DNA from: Thiocapsa bogorovii
GTDB taxonomy: Bacteria > Pseudomonadota > Gammaproteobacteria > Chromatiales > Chromatiaceae
DNA: 64,000 nucleotides
Reading direction: 5' to 3'
Assembly (NCBI RefSeq): GCF_021228795.1
Contig: NZ_CP089309.1
Coordinates: forward strand, 1,054,001-1,118,000
Positions within the stretch are counted from its first letter, which is position 1. Each line of letters opens with the position of its first letter. The notes under the pieces were generated by a model. It had not been told where the DNA came from. It did no database searches and worked only from the letters and a program-made list of their open reading frames with translations. Shown here in pieces: positions 54,878-64,000 of the stretch. The translations under genes and the position numbers were made by a program.

Positions 54878-55185
54878 GGATGCTTTTTGCTTTTCGTGAA
54901 CCGGTCACCCACCACCGGCAATCATCGCGACGCGCCAACACCCCGGGATCGACGACTTGCAGTCGTCTTCTTCGGCTGCCCTGACAGACGGCGAGGTCGA
55001 GCCCAAAGCGAGGATCCCGAGAACCGCTCCGCCCCCAAGAAAGGGGTCAAAAGGTTCAACACCAAGTCAAACAGCGCGGCGAGAGAATACCCTTGCTACG
55101 TGAGTCGTTGTCGTAATCGACGACAACGACGATCGGATTCGGTGCTCGATTTGTTTCTGACGCGTCGATCGGAAAGCCCCGCCTT
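54878..55185. other. Intergenic with strong hairpin at 55104-55130
   Basis: 308 bp, no gene seen. GTCGTTGTCGT/ACGACAACGAC is a perfect 11-bp stem with 5-nt loop AATCG. Neither side has a T-run. Confidence 0.55.
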
Positions 55186-55470
55186 TCAATCCGGCCAAAC
55201 CCTTCGACGACTTTGGTAGGCCTCGGCCGGTGATGCATCGGCAGCCCCGGAAGTCGGCCGCTTGCGCGCAACGGGCCGCGCGGCGGCGCCCGCCGAGGTC
55301 GGCTTTGCGCGCCTCGCCGGGGCCGCTGCCGTCTCACCCGCAGGCGCTTGCGCGCCCGCCGGCCCGGCATCACCCGGCTGGCCCGCGTCGCTTTTGGCCT
55401 TGCGGATGGAATCCACCAAGCGGCGCTCGGTGCGGGCGGTGTTACGCGTGGTTTTGGTCGGGGTCGTCAT
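55186..55470 (-). CDS. Small disordered basic partner of ParA (McdB-like candidate)
   Basis: 94 aa. The N-terminal helix (TRNTARTERRLVDSIRKAK) is followed by an Ala/Pro/Gly-rich disordered middle, and the C-terminus reads YQSRRRVWPD with Trp at the third last position. The start lies inside the 3' end of the ParA gene (29-nt overlap). Proteobacterial McdB proteins are small, disordered and have an invariant Trp near the C-terminus, so this is a candidate cargo adaptor. No carboxysome gene is in the window, so the cargo is unknown. Confidence 0.72.
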   Translation of the reverse strand: MTTPTKTTRNTARTERRLVDSIRKAKSDAGQPGDAGPAGAQAPAGETAAAPARRAKPTSAGAAARPVARKRPTSGAADASPAEAYQSRRRVWPD

Positions 55471-56095
55471 GGTCGAAGATCTCCGCGATCAGGTCGTTGA
55501 TCTCGGCCGCCGCGGCGGCACCGCGACGACCTGCTTGGAAGACGCTGCGCCCCTCGAGCACGCAGAGACGATGGATGGAGCGGCGCTGCAGGGAGGTTCG
55601 GGCGACCGGCAGGTCCAGCTCGGCGACGGCCTCGGGCATCAGGCGCGAGAGGGTCGTGCGCGGCTCCATCTGGCTCATCACGATCAAGGCCCGCAGTCGC
55701 GGGTTCTCGGGGCGCAATTTTTCGATGACGCGGGCGAGATGACTGGTTGCCCAGAGGTCCATCGGCGAAGGCTGGAGCGGGATCAGCGCATGGTCGGCGA
55801 GGCGCAGTGCGTGCTCGGTCTGCGGTGCCTTGATGGACGGAGGACAATCGATGACGACATGGTCGTGGACATCGCGCAGGGCCTGAACCGTCTTCTCGAG
55901 CCCGAAGGCGGCGGCCACCACGGCAGGCAGCGCGGCGTTCTCGTCCCCGGTCAGGCGCCATTGATAGGCGGACTGCTGAGGATCGGCGTCGACGATGACG
56001 ACCGATCCCCGCCGCGCCAGTCCCGCGGCGAGATTCAAGGACAAGGTGGTCTTGCCCGTGCCGCCTTTGTTGCCGACGACGGCGACGATGCTCAT
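55442..56095 (-). CDS. ParA/MinD-type positioning ATPase (McdA-like candidate)
   Basis: 217 aa. Deviant Walker A NKGGTGKTT (signature K10 and K15), Walker A' VIVDADPQQSA and Walker B VVIDCPPS. ATG 56095 has GAGG about 10 nt upstream and starts right before the P-loop, as in orphan ParA proteins lacking an N-terminal HTH. Such ATPases form gradients on the nucleoid to position cargo. No parB or centromere repeats are seen, which argues against plasmid or chromosome partition. Confidence 0.88.
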   Translation of the reverse strand: MSIVAVVGNKGGTGKTTLSLNLAAGLARRGSVVIVDADPQQSAYQWRLTGDENAALPAVVAAAFGLEKTVQALRDVHDHVVIDCPPSIKAPQTEHALRLADHALIPLQPSPMDLWATSHLARVIEKLRPENPRLRALIVMSQMEPRTTLSRLMPEAVAELDLPVARTSLQRRSIHRLCVLEGRSVFQAGRRGAAAAAEINDLIAEIFDHDDPDQNHA

Positions 56096-56312
56096 CGGCC
56101 GGCCTCGTGTCGGAGGTTCTGTGCTGTACAGGGGACAAGCGGCACGGGTTTCGTCAAGGTCTCGACCTCGGCCATCGGCGGACATTGGAGCTGGGCCAAG
56201 GCTAGGCGGTGTGATCGAGCGGCGTCAAGCGCGCGACGCACTCCAAGGGCCGTTCAACTGCCGGTTCTTAGGTTAAACTCGGGGCTTGTCTCGCTCTGCC
56301 GATGATCCGCCC

Positions 56313-56750
56313 ATGTCGACGCCACTCTACGAAAAGGACTTCTACCAATGGCTGGAGTACACCACCGACCTCGTGCGCGAGGGTCGTTTCGAAGAGATCG
56401 ATCGCGAGCTGCTGATCGACGAGCTCGAGAGCATGGGTAAACGAGACAAGCGCGAGCTCGCGAACCGACTCATCATTCTCATGGCCCGCCTGCTGAAATG
56501 GCAGCATCAACCCGAGGCCCGAAGCTCCGGGTGGATCGGATCGATCGCCGAGCAGCGCGTCCAGATCGCCGGGCAGCTCGAAGACAGCCCGTCGCTGAGA
56601 GGCATGCTCCCGGACGCAGCCGAAAAGGCCTATCCGAAGGCCATCGCGCTAGCCGTTCGAGAAACCGGTCTGCCGCCCGATCGCTTCCCTGCCGATTGCC
56701 CGTTCTCGCTTTCGCAGTTGCTCGACGAGACCTTCTTCCCTGAGTCCTGA
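56313..56750 (+). CDS. DUF29 family protein
   Basis: 145 aa. LYEKDFYQWLEYTTDLVREG, then IDELESMGKRDKRELANRL and RLLKWQHQPEAR form the DUF29 helical pattern. Function unknown; the family is common in cyanobacteria and purple bacteria. ATG 56313 begins right at the domain. It ends 4 nt before the large AsmA-like gene, so the two are probably co-transcribed. Confidence 0.85.
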   Translation: MSTPLYEKDFYQWLEYTTDLVREGRFEEIDRELLIDELESMGKRDKRELANRLIILMARLLKWQHQPEARSSGWIGSIAEQRVQIAGQLEDSPSLRGMLPDAAEKAYPKAIALAVRETGLPPDRFPADCPFSLSQLLDETFFPES

Positions 56751-56754
56751 TCGT

Positions 56755-59700
56755 TTGCCCTCATCGCAGAAACAACACGCTGCCTCGCCCCGACCCGCCC
56801 GACGCCGGGTTCTGCTCGTCGCGGCGCTCCTCCTCGGGTTGACCGCGGCGCTAGCGCTCTCGGTCCATCCCCTTCTGAATAGCCGTTGGCTTCAGGATCG
56901 CCTGACCGAATACAGCGGCCTGAGCATCGCTTGGGACTCGGCGCGTTTTTACCCGAGCGGTCAACTCCGGCTTCGGGACTTGCGCATCGCGCGCGACGAC
57001 CCGGACTGGCCCCTCGCCCTCGCCCTGCATGAGGCGTCCGTGCAACTTGAGCTGCGCGCGCTCCTGCACCGAGAGCTTCGGATCTCGAGGCTCGATGCCG
57101 AGAATTTGCGCTCTCTGCGCTTCGGCGCCTATCGGCTGGAGGGCGACGGCGGCCTGACGCTCGAAGGTGCCGGGTTGCGCCGTGATCACATCGACGTCGA
57201 CAGCCTGCGTTTCGACCTTTACAAGGCGAGCGTGCTGCGCGAGGACGCGGTCTTGTCGCGCGATCTGACAATCGATGCACATCTGCACCTCGCGCCGCTC
57301 ACCCTCGCCGAAAACCCGGGCGCACAGATCCTGCGCTTCATCTCGGGCGATCTGAATCTCTCGGCGAAGGCCGATGCCTGGGACCTCTTCAACGATTATC
57401 TGCGAGAGATCCCCTGGTTAAGCCTGTCCGGATATGGCGACCTCACGGCCGCGCTGTCGATAGACCGGGGCCACCTCAAACCCGGCAGCCAGCTTCGGCT
57501 CGACTCGCCCGCGCTCGGCGTGACGCTCCGGGCCGGCGCTGACATCGGCGCGGATGCCGGTGGCGCATCGCGGCCGATCGGAGGCAACACCCTCTACCGA
57601 CTCGACGGTGCCGGCCGCGTCGAGATTCAGGTGATCTCCGATGAGCTGAGCCAAACCGAGACCATCCTCGGGATCGACCTCACCGACGTTGAGATGCGCG
57701 ACCAAGGCGATGACGCGCGCTTCCTCGACAGCCGACAATTTCGCCTGGAATCTCGACTCGCCGGGGCCGACCTCCTCCAAACCCCGGACCTGCCGGAACA
57801 AACCGAGCTCAGATGGACATCGGCCGTCGTCCCGGATGTCGCGGTCTTCTCGCGTTATCTTCCGCCGGGTGGCCCGGTGGCCCTGCGCGGCGGACTGGCC
57901 GGACTGGATGCCGTCCTGACCTGGGAGGACGACCGACTGCATGGTGTGCTCGATCTGCATGGCGACAATGTCCGACTCTCCCTGCTGGAGACCGACGTCG
58001 AGGGCAAGCTTCAGCTCGACCTGCGCATCAACGGCATGAACCCGACCGATCAGACGCTGGACCTCTCGGGTACCCGGCTGACCCTCGAGGCGCTCGCCGA
58101 CCCGCAACCACGGCAATCGGCCCCCTTGATCACCCGATTCACGCTCGACGAGGCCAAGTTCCGGCTCACCCGCCCGATCGTCGAGTTGCGCGCCATGGAT
58201 CGGCGCCCCGATCCCATCCCCATCGACGGGCGAGTCCTGATCTCGGGCGAGGTCAACCACCTCGGCTTCTTCGACGCCTTCCTAGGTCGGACGCTGGGGG
58301 GCCGCGGCATCCAACTCGACGGCAGCGGCACCCTGGTCGCCGAGCTGAACATCGTCGACGGCACGCCGGCGAAAGGGAGCGGTCTCACGGTCGATGCCGG
58401 CGCGCTGAGCGCCCGTCTCCTGGACTTCGAGATCGGCGGCGCCGGGGCACTCGATGCCCGGTGGCAAGAGGGCGACGCAGGCGAAACGCTCACGCTGGGG
58501 ACCCACTTCACCGAGGCCAGTCTGCGGCACCGCGAGGAGTCCCGACCGCTGCTCGAGTCGGCCGCCATCGCACTGGACATCGAAATACCCGCGCCGTCCG
58601 CACAAGCCTTGGCCGACATCTCGGCCGATGCTGCACGCGTGACCTTGCGCTGGGACGGCGCCCGGATGCCGGATATCGGCGTCATCAACCGCTATCTCCC
58701 GGATCAGGCGCCCTTTCGATTCCGCGGCGGCAGCGCACTGAGCGAGGGCGAGATCCGGCTCGGCGAACAGCGCGCCGGCGGCAAACTTGCGCTCACGGGC
58801 GAGGGCATCCGGGGCGAGCTGTTCGAGACCCCGGTGGAAGGCCGGATCGGTCTCGATCTGGCACTGCAAGACGTCGGCCTCGACGGCACGACGCTGGACC
58901 TCTCCGGCACCCGCCTGGAGCTGCAAGCCGGCGGAGACCCCCGAAACGAACGACTGAGCAGCGTACTGACGTTCGAGGAGGCCCGTTTCACCGATTGGCT
59001 GGATGCCGAACGCAAGCCCAACCCGGCCATGCAAGGCAGGATCCTGCTCGACGGGCAGGTGACCCAGCTCGGTTTCCTGGACAACTTCCTACCGAAGTCA
59101 CACGGCGTGCGGATCCGCGGCGAGGGACGGCTGGCGGCCGATCTGAGGCTCCGCCTCCAGACGCTCGCGCCCGGCAGCCAGGTGCGCATCGACGCCGATC
59201 CGCTCCAGGTCGACTTCCTCGACTATCGCGCGCACGGCAAGGGTCGGCTGAGCTTGAAGACCGAGGGCGAGGCCCGTGACCCGGGCGCCGAGCTGGATCT
59301 GACGCTGGCACGCGTGTCGCTGGGACGACAGGACGGCTCGGCAGACTACATCGAAGGCGAAGACTTCAGCCTCAACAGCCGCACGCCCCACCTGAAAGCC
59401 GCGACCGGAGCCGATCGCATCAACGACGTCCGCACCCGGATCGCCCTTCCCAAGGCTCAGCTCAAGGATCTGTCCGTCTACAACCGCTACCTGCCCCAGG
59501 ACGCCGGGCTCGAGCTCCTGTCCGGCAGCGCGGACCTGACGATGCTCTTCAACCTCGACGGACAACAGGCCGACGGCGAGATCAGCCTGAGCAGCACCGA
59601 TACACGCCTGCGGTTGGACGAGCAACGCCTCGGCGGCAATCTCAGGCTGGAGGCACGCCTGCGCAAGGGCGACATCGCGACCATGACCTTCGACGCCTCC

Positions 59701-60240
59701 GGCTCCGGCATTCGCCTCGACGGGGTCACGCTCAGCGCACCCGACGGCAGCGAGACCGCCGATTGGTGGGCACAATTGCAGCTCGACGAGGCCCGCCTGG
59801 TCTGGGCCGAGCCGCTCCGACTCGAATCCCGTCTGGAGCTCGGCATGCGCGACACCGGCCCGCTGGCCCGGCTCTTCATCGCCCAAGCGCGTGAGCGCGA
59901 CTGGCTCGGCCGGCTCCTCACCGTGCCCGACGTCGAGGGCTCGGCCAGGATCGAGCTCCGCGACGAGAGCATCCACATCTGGAACGCCCGGCTCAGCGCC
60001 GGCAAGCTCGTCTTGTTCGCCGATCTGCTGATGCGCGACAAACTCCTCAACGGCGAGCTCTCGGCGGTGGTCCAGCCCTTCAGCGTCTCGGTCAGCCTCA
60101 CCGACAGCCAACCGAGGCTGCATCTCTTCCGTTCACCCGGCCTGCCGGACGCGGACATCGAGAACCCTCCCGCAAATCGGCAGACGATACCGGCGTCCCA
60201 ATGGCCCGCGTATCTCGAGGGGTTGGTCGGCCCGGACTAG
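56755..60240 (+). CDS. Large AsmA/DUF748-like periplasmic protein with internal repeats
   Basis: 1161 aa from TTG 56755. One N-terminal transmembrane helix (VLLVAALLLGLTAALALSV) anchors a long beta-rich periplasmic part. Three related blocks recur, centred near residues 360, 640 and 905. Each opens with a YLP motif (FSRYLPPGG, INRYLPDQAP, YNRYLPQDA), contains a LDLSGTRL-like turn and ends with an LDEA/FEEARF strand. This resembles AsmA-family proteins, some of which move lipids between membranes. Family placement and function are inferences. Confidence 0.72.
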   Translation: MPSSQKQHAASPRPARRRVLLVAALLLGLTAALALSVHPLLNSRWLQDRLTEYSGLSIAWDSARFYPSGQLRLRDLRIARDDPDWPLALALHEASVQLELRALLHRELRISRLDAENLRSLRFGAYRLEGDGGLTLEGAGLRRDHIDVDSLRFDLYKASVLREDAVLSRDLTIDAHLHLAPLTLAENPGAQILRFISGDLNLSAKADAWDLFNDYLREIPWLSLSGYGDLTAALSIDRGHLKPGSQLRLDSPALGVTLRAGADIGADAGGASRPIGGNTLYRLDGAGRVEIQVISDELSQTETILGIDLTDVEMRDQGDDARFLDSRQFRLESRLAGADLLQTPDLPEQTELRWTSAVVPDVAVFSRYLPPGGPVALRGGLAGLDAVLTWEDDRLHGVLDLHGDNVRLSLLETDVEGKLQLDLRINGMNPTDQTLDLSGTRLTLEALADPQPRQSAPLITRFTLDEAKFRLTRPIVELRAMDRRPDPIPIDGRVLISGEVNHLGFFDAFLGRTLGGRGIQLDGSGTLVAELNIVDGTPAKGSGLTVDAGALSARLLDFEIGGAGALDARWQEGDAGETLTLGTHFTEASLRHREESRPLLESAAIALDIEIPAPSAQALADISADAARVTLRWDGARMPDIGVINRYLPDQAPFRFRGGSALSEGEIRLGEQRAGGKLALTGEGIRGELFETPVEGRIGLDLALQDVGLDGTTLDLSGTRLELQAGGDPRNERLSSVLTFEEARFTDWLDAERKPNPAMQGRILLDGQVTQLGFLDNFLPKSHGVRIRGEGRLAADLRLRLQTLAPGSQVRIDADPLQVDFLDYRAHGKGRLSLKTEGEARDPGAELDLTLARVSLGRQDGSADYIEGEDFSLNSRTPHLKAATGADRINDVRTRIALPKAQLKDLSVYNRYLPQDAGLELLSGSADLTMLFNLDGQQADGEISLSSTDTRLRLDEQRLGGNLRLEARLRKGDIATMTFDASGSGIRLDGVTLSAPDGSETADWWAQLQLDEARLVWAEPLRLESRLELGMRDTGPLARLFIAQARERDWLGRLLTVPDVEGSARIELRDESIHIWNARLSAGKLVLFADLLMRDKLLNGELSAVVQPFSVSVSLTDSQPRLHLFRSPGLPDADIENPPANRQTIPASQWPAYLEGLVGPD

Positions 60241-60443
60241 CCCCGTGCGTACGTGCCTCGGTCATTGACAAAGCCTCGGGCGGGGGGCTAGCGTCGGGCC
60301 GCCGCTGTCGCTGCAGGAGGTGCGACAACGCAGGAGTAGTCGCACTTGGGGGCGCGCCTGCAGTGTTTTCACCGGCGACAATGGTGCGCGGTTTTCCCAC
60401 GAAGGCACACACCGTTTCACCAACCAGGAGCATCGATCCAAAC

Positions 60444-60857
60444 ATGAACGCGAAGAACAGCGGACTCGGAAGGTCATTCTCTCGCGCAACCGGCGGGGCG
60501 CTTGCGCTCTGCGCACTGCTGTCTTTCAGCGGCTGCGCTCAGATCCAACAATCGGAGACCCAAAGCACGGAGCGCATGTTGGCCGCGGCCGGTTTCCAGA
60601 TGAAGTTCGCCAAGACCCCGGCCCAAAGCGCGCAGGTCGCCGCCCTGCCCCAACGCAAACTCACCCGCACGACGGGTCCGGACGGCGCCATTCGCTTCGT
60701 CTGGGCCGATGCGACCGATTGTAAGTGCATCTATGTCGGAACCGAGGCGGCATACGACCGCTATCAAAAGCTCGGAGTCCAGCAGGAGATCGCCGAGGAA
60801 AACGAAATGGCCTCGATGGACTGGGACTCCTGGGGCGGTTGGGGACCCGCGTGGTAG
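60444..60857 (+). CDS. Small lipoprotein
   Basis: 137 aa. The signal and lipobox ALALCALLSFSGC put the lipidated Cys near residue 31. The mature part has ERMLAAAGFQMKFAKTPAQS, an IRFVWADATDCKCIYVGTEA strand pair with two Cys, and ends DSWGGWGPAW. No known domain. AGGAG lies 14 nt before the ATG. Confidence 0.78.
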   Translation: MNAKNSGLGRSFSRATGGALALCALLSFSGCAQIQQSETQSTERMLAAAGFQMKFAKTPAQSAQVAALPQRKLTRTTGPDGAIRFVWADATDCKCIYVGTEAAYDRYQKLGVQQEIAEENEMASMDWDSWGGWGPAW

Positions 60858-61023
60858 CCTGATCCGAGCCCGGCTTGGCGGGCGGCGTCCGACCAAGGAC
60901 GCCGCCCGCCAATCGACGATGACGGCCTTGGTGCCGACCGGCCTCTGCGCCGAGATTCCGGGGCGCCTTGGGTGTTGAGCGCAAAGCCCAAAACACCTCG
61001 TCCGTTATCATGAGCAGCGCGCG

Positions 61024-62484
61024 ATGGCGCCGCGAGACTCTATGCGTCTGAGCATCCGCCGCAAGCTCTTCCTAAGCCATTTCTTGGCCGTGCTGCTGGT
61101 ATCCGGCAGCATCGGAACCTACTTCTACTACAGCGCGGTGCAAAGCCTGGTCGAGAGCATCCGGCTGCGCCTCCAGAGCAGCGCGGCCCTATTAGGCCAG
61201 ACCCTGGACGCCCGTGAGGTCGAGGGCATTCGGGATGCCTCCGATTCGGACAGCGACACCTATCGGCGCCACCTCGACCTCCTGCGCGATCTCTCCCGCG
61301 CCAATCCCGACATCGCCTATGCCTATATCATGCGGCGCAGCGGCGTTCGGGTCTTCTTCGTCCTCGACTCGGACGAGTCGGAGCGACAAGCCCTGCCGGG
61401 ACGCGAGTACAAGGACCTCACCCCGGCCCTACTACGGGGATTTCACAATCCCTCCGTGGACGCTCAGGTCTATCGGGACGAGTGGGGATCCTTCATGTCC
61501 GGGTACTCGCCCCTTCGAAACGCCCACGGCGAGTATCTGGTCGGTCTCGACATGCGCGCCGATGAGTTCGAGCGCAAGCTGGCCACGATCCGCCTTGCCG
61601 GCGCACTCTCCTTAACGCTTTCCATGATCCTTGCCCTGCTGTTCAGCCGCGCCCTCTCGGTTCATTTCACCAGGCCGATCCAGATGCTGGTCGAGCGCTG
61701 CCGGGCAATCGCCCAAGGCGATGCCGATTACGCGGTTCGGATTCACAGCGGCGACGAGTTGGAGGAGCTGACGGACGCCTTCAACGCCATGTCGCGCCGA
61801 GTGATCCAGAGCCGCATGGAAGCCGACGCCGCCCAGCGGTCGGCCGGGCAGGCCAGGGATCTCTTGGAGCGAAGGGTCTCGGAGCGCACGCGTGAGCTGA
61901 CCGACACCAATGCGAGGCTGCTCCACGAAGTCGGGGAGCGCGCAAGGGCCGAGGAGATGCTGGCTCAAGTGGCGCGGACGGATCCCTTGACCGGCTTAAT
62001 GAATCGGCGGGCCATGCTGGAGCAGTTGGACATCCATGCCACTCGCTTTCAGCACAGCAACACGCCGTGCAGCATCCTGCTGGCCGACATCGATCGCTTC
62101 AAGAGCATCAACGATACCTTCGGACACGATGCAGGGGATCAGGCCCTGAGTCAGACCGCGAAGGAATTGACCCAAGGTTTGCGGCCCCGAGATCTGGTCG
62201 CCCGCTGGGGCGGCGAAGAGTTCCTGTTCCTGCTCCCGGACAGCGATTCGACAGCGGCGTTGGTCGTCGCCGAACGGGTTCGGAGTATGGTTGCCGCCAA
62301 ACCAATCCGGTTCGGAGACAAGATTCTCCATTTGACCTTGAGTGTAGGCGTCGCAAGCTTCCGCCCCGACGAATCCATACACCACTGCATCAAGGCGGCC
62401 GACAAGGCGCTCTACCGGGCAAAGCGCGCCGGACGTGACCGCGTCGTTGTCACCGAGGCGTCCAGCGAAAACGACGAACACTGA
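61024..62484 (+). CDS. Membrane diguanylate cyclase (sensor-HAMP-GGDEF)
   Basis: 486 aa. TM1 (about 17-37), a periplasmic sensor domain (about 38-190), TM2 (about 195-215), HAMP (about 216-270), coiled linker, and GGDEF domain (about 310-475). The active motif is intact, RWGGEEFLFLLP near residue 395, with ADIDRFKSINDTFGHDAGD before it. It should make c-di-GMP in response to an external signal. The ATG at 61042 is an alternative start. Confidence 0.92.
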   Translation: MAPRDSMRLSIRRKLFLSHFLAVLLVSGSIGTYFYYSAVQSLVESIRLRLQSSAALLGQTLDAREVEGIRDASDSDSDTYRRHLDLLRDLSRANPDIAYAYIMRRSGVRVFFVLDSDESERQALPGREYKDLTPALLRGFHNPSVDAQVYRDEWGSFMSGYSPLRNAHGEYLVGLDMRADEFERKLATIRLAGALSLTLSMILALLFSRALSVHFTRPIQMLVERCRAIAQGDADYAVRIHSGDELEELTDAFNAMSRRVIQSRMEADAAQRSAGQARDLLERRVSERTRELTDTNARLLHEVGERARAEEMLAQVARTDPLTGLMNRRAMLEQLDIHATRFQHSNTPCSILLADIDRFKSINDTFGHDAGDQALSQTAKELTQGLRPRDLVARWGGEEFLFLLPDSDSTAALVVAERVRSMVAAKPIRFGDKILHLTLSVGVASFRPDESIHHCIKAADKALYRAKRAGRDRVVVTEASSENDEH

Positions 62485-62660
62485 GAGACATCCGATAGGT
62501 ATGGATCGACCTGCCAATGTCCGCCTAAGTGCTCGGACAAGCGCGCCCATCTCAACGTCGGACATCGACCGGGACCTGGCCGACGTGCTCGCCGAGGGTG
62601 CCGCAACGGCGGATCATGCGAACCTCAAGGGACCTCGAAGCAGGGCATGCGGCACGAGGT

Positions 62661-63989
62661 TCAGCGCGGAGCATCCGTCTCGCGCGGCAGCAGCGACTCG
62701 GCGTACATGGGCGAGATATCGGAATATTGCCGTGCCGTGTAATGCGCCGTAACGACGGCGAGCATCAGCGGCAGGACGATCTCGTAGTCCATCGTCATCT
62801 CGAAGACCATCAGGATCGCCATCAAGGGGGCGTGAGTCGTCCCGGCTAGCATGGCCCCCATGCCGACGACCGCGTAGGCACTCGGCGGCGCGGTCCCGAC
62901 CGGCAAGACCGCGTGAACAAGGGTTCCGAACAGCACACCGAGCAGCGCGCCGACGAAGAGGGTCGGGGTGAAGGCGCCGCCCACGGCACCGGAGCCGTGG
63001 GTCGCCGCGGTCGCAAGCATCTTCAGCACCATCACGGTCAGGAGTGCCTGCCAGACCCAGGGCTCGTTCAACACGGTGTTGACCACGCTGTAACCATTGC
63101 CCCAGACCGCGGGCTCGTAGACCGAGATGGCACCGACGATCAGCCCCCCGATGGCCATACGCGCGGCCAGCGGCAAGGGCATCCGAGCGAACGCGCGATG
63201 CGAACGCCCGAGCAGACTCAGGAAGACCGGCGCCAGGTGTCCCGCCGTGATGCCGAGCAGAAGGTAGAGCCCCAGCTCCCAGTCGCTGACCAACTGGAAT
63301 TCGGGAATCTCGTAGACCGGCGCGTACCCCATGATGTCGTGGACGGTCACGCTGGAGATGACCGCGGCGACGATCAGCGGGCCGATGAACTCCAAGGCGA
63401 TGGAGCCGAGCACGATCTCGGCGACGAAGATGGTCGCCGCAATCGGTGCATTGTAGGCCGCAGCGAGCCCCGCCGCCGCCCCCGCCGCAACCAGAAGCCG
63501 CATGCGATCGCGCGGAAACCGGGCGACCCGACCGACGACCGAGGCGACCATCGCGGCCAACTGCACCATCGCCCCCTCGCGCCCGATGGACCCGCCGGTC
63601 GCCACCGTCACCAAGGACGAGGCCGATTTGACCAGGCTGTGGCGGACGCTGATCCACCCATCGCCGATTGCGACCGCCTCCATATAGTCGGTGGTCTTGC
63701 GCCCGCGCAGCCGTCCCCCGATCTGCGCCAGGATCAACCCGGCCACCAGACCACCCGCAGCGGGGGCCAGCAGGCGCTGCCACGCCGGCAGCGACTCCGC
63801 CATCACGACCAAGCTGCCGCTCTGACCCGCGAGCACCCGCTCCAAGGCGTGGATGCCCTCGCGAAACAGTACGGTAACCAGGGCGCCGAGCAACCCGCTG
63901 AGGGCGGCCAGCAGAAGCAAGACCAAATCGCCGCGACGCCAGGCGAGCAGCAGCGCGACGCGCCGAGGCGGCGCCGTCGCGACATCCAC
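62661..63989 (-). CDS. clcA: ClC-type chloride channel / transporter
   Basis: 442 aa, about ten or more membrane helices. Selectivity motifs: TGGSIGREGAMVQL (GREGP-like, with Ala for Pro), AAGLAAAYNAPIAATIFVAE and GGAFTPTLFVGALLG. No CBS domains. The GTG at 63989 is the last possible start inside the window; the true start could lie beyond the edge. Confidence 0.9.
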   Translation of the reverse strand: MDVATAPPRRVALLLAWRRGDLVLLLLAALSGLLGALVTVLFREGIHALERVLAGQSGSLVVMAESLPAWQRLLAPAAGGLVAGLILAQIGGRLRGRKTTDYMEAVAIGDGWISVRHSLVKSASSLVTVATGGSIGREGAMVQLAAMVASVVGRVARFPRDRMRLLVAAGAAAGLAAAYNAPIAATIFVAEIVLGSIALEFIGPLIVAAVISSVTVHDIMGYAPVYEIPEFQLVSDWELGLYLLLGITAGHLAPVFLSLLGRSHRAFARMPLPLAARMAIGGLIVGAISVYEPAVWGNGYSVVNTVLNEPWVWQALLTVMVLKMLATAATHGSGAVGGAFTPTLFVGALLGVLFGTLVHAVLPVGTAPPSAYAVVGMGAMLAGTTHAPLMAILMVFEMTMDYEIVLPLMLAVVTAHYTARQYSDISPMYAESLLPRETDAPR

Positions 63990-64000
63990 CCCGGCGTCCC

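Overview
The window looks like chromosome of a purple sulfur gammaproteobacterium (Chromatiaceae, possibly Thiocapsa). This is inferred from high-GC coding sequence and from nif genes (nifZ, nifU, nifS) sitting beside a hydrogen-sensor locus (hupT-hupU-hupV), a molybdate-uptake cluster, a Tat-exported Csp-type copper store and c-di-GMP enzymes. No rRNA gene is present to confirm it.

Layout. 1-3.3 kb: GDP-mannose synthesis (manC/algA), an inositol-monophosphatase family enzyme and a Sel1-repeat protein. 3.34-24.30 kb: an integrated genomic island of about 20.9 kb in a tRNA-Leu(CAA) gene, bounded by a 58-bp direct repeat. It carries a tyrosine integrase, an AlpA-like regulator, a primase-helicase next to a striking inverted repeat array, a type I restriction-modification operon with three extra genes, small phage-type proteins, and two insertion sequences. 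24.3-28.9 kb: an iorAB-like molybdenum hydroxylase whose large subunit is split by a second copy of the island's 1503-bp IS. 29.4-36 kb: hypothetical genes, then modE-modA-modB-modC, a periplasmic sulfite-oxidase-fold protein and a frameshifted modD. Two matching ModE boxes precede modE and modA. 36-45 kb: a PAS-GGDEF-EAL protein, an MsrA-thioredoxin-MsrB fusion, a CDF transporter, a periplasmic glycerophosphodiesterase, a Rieske protein, a secreted small protein, a copper-storage protein and an IS91 remnant. 45.4-50.3 kb: nifZ and nifU, divergent with sigma-54 promoters, then nifS. nifS is interrupted by a group II intron in the antisense direction. 50.6-54.8 kb: hupTUV, with hupUV bracketed by two 84-85-nt elements sharing 11-bp inverted ends. 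55.2-64 kb: a ParA ATPase overlapping a small disordered protein with a C-terminal tryptophan (McdAB-like architecture), a DUF29 protein, a 1161-residue AsmA-like protein, a lipoprotein, a diguanylate cyclase and a ClC channel.

How it fits together. Mo uptake (ModABC, ModE) would supply nitrogenase and the IorAB-type enzyme, while HupTUV senses the H2 that nitrogenase releases. Three genes in this Mo/N theme (iorB, modD, nifS) carry disruptions, as does hsdS in the island, so the region shows heavy recent insertion activity. All functions are read from sequence motifs; no database search was possible.
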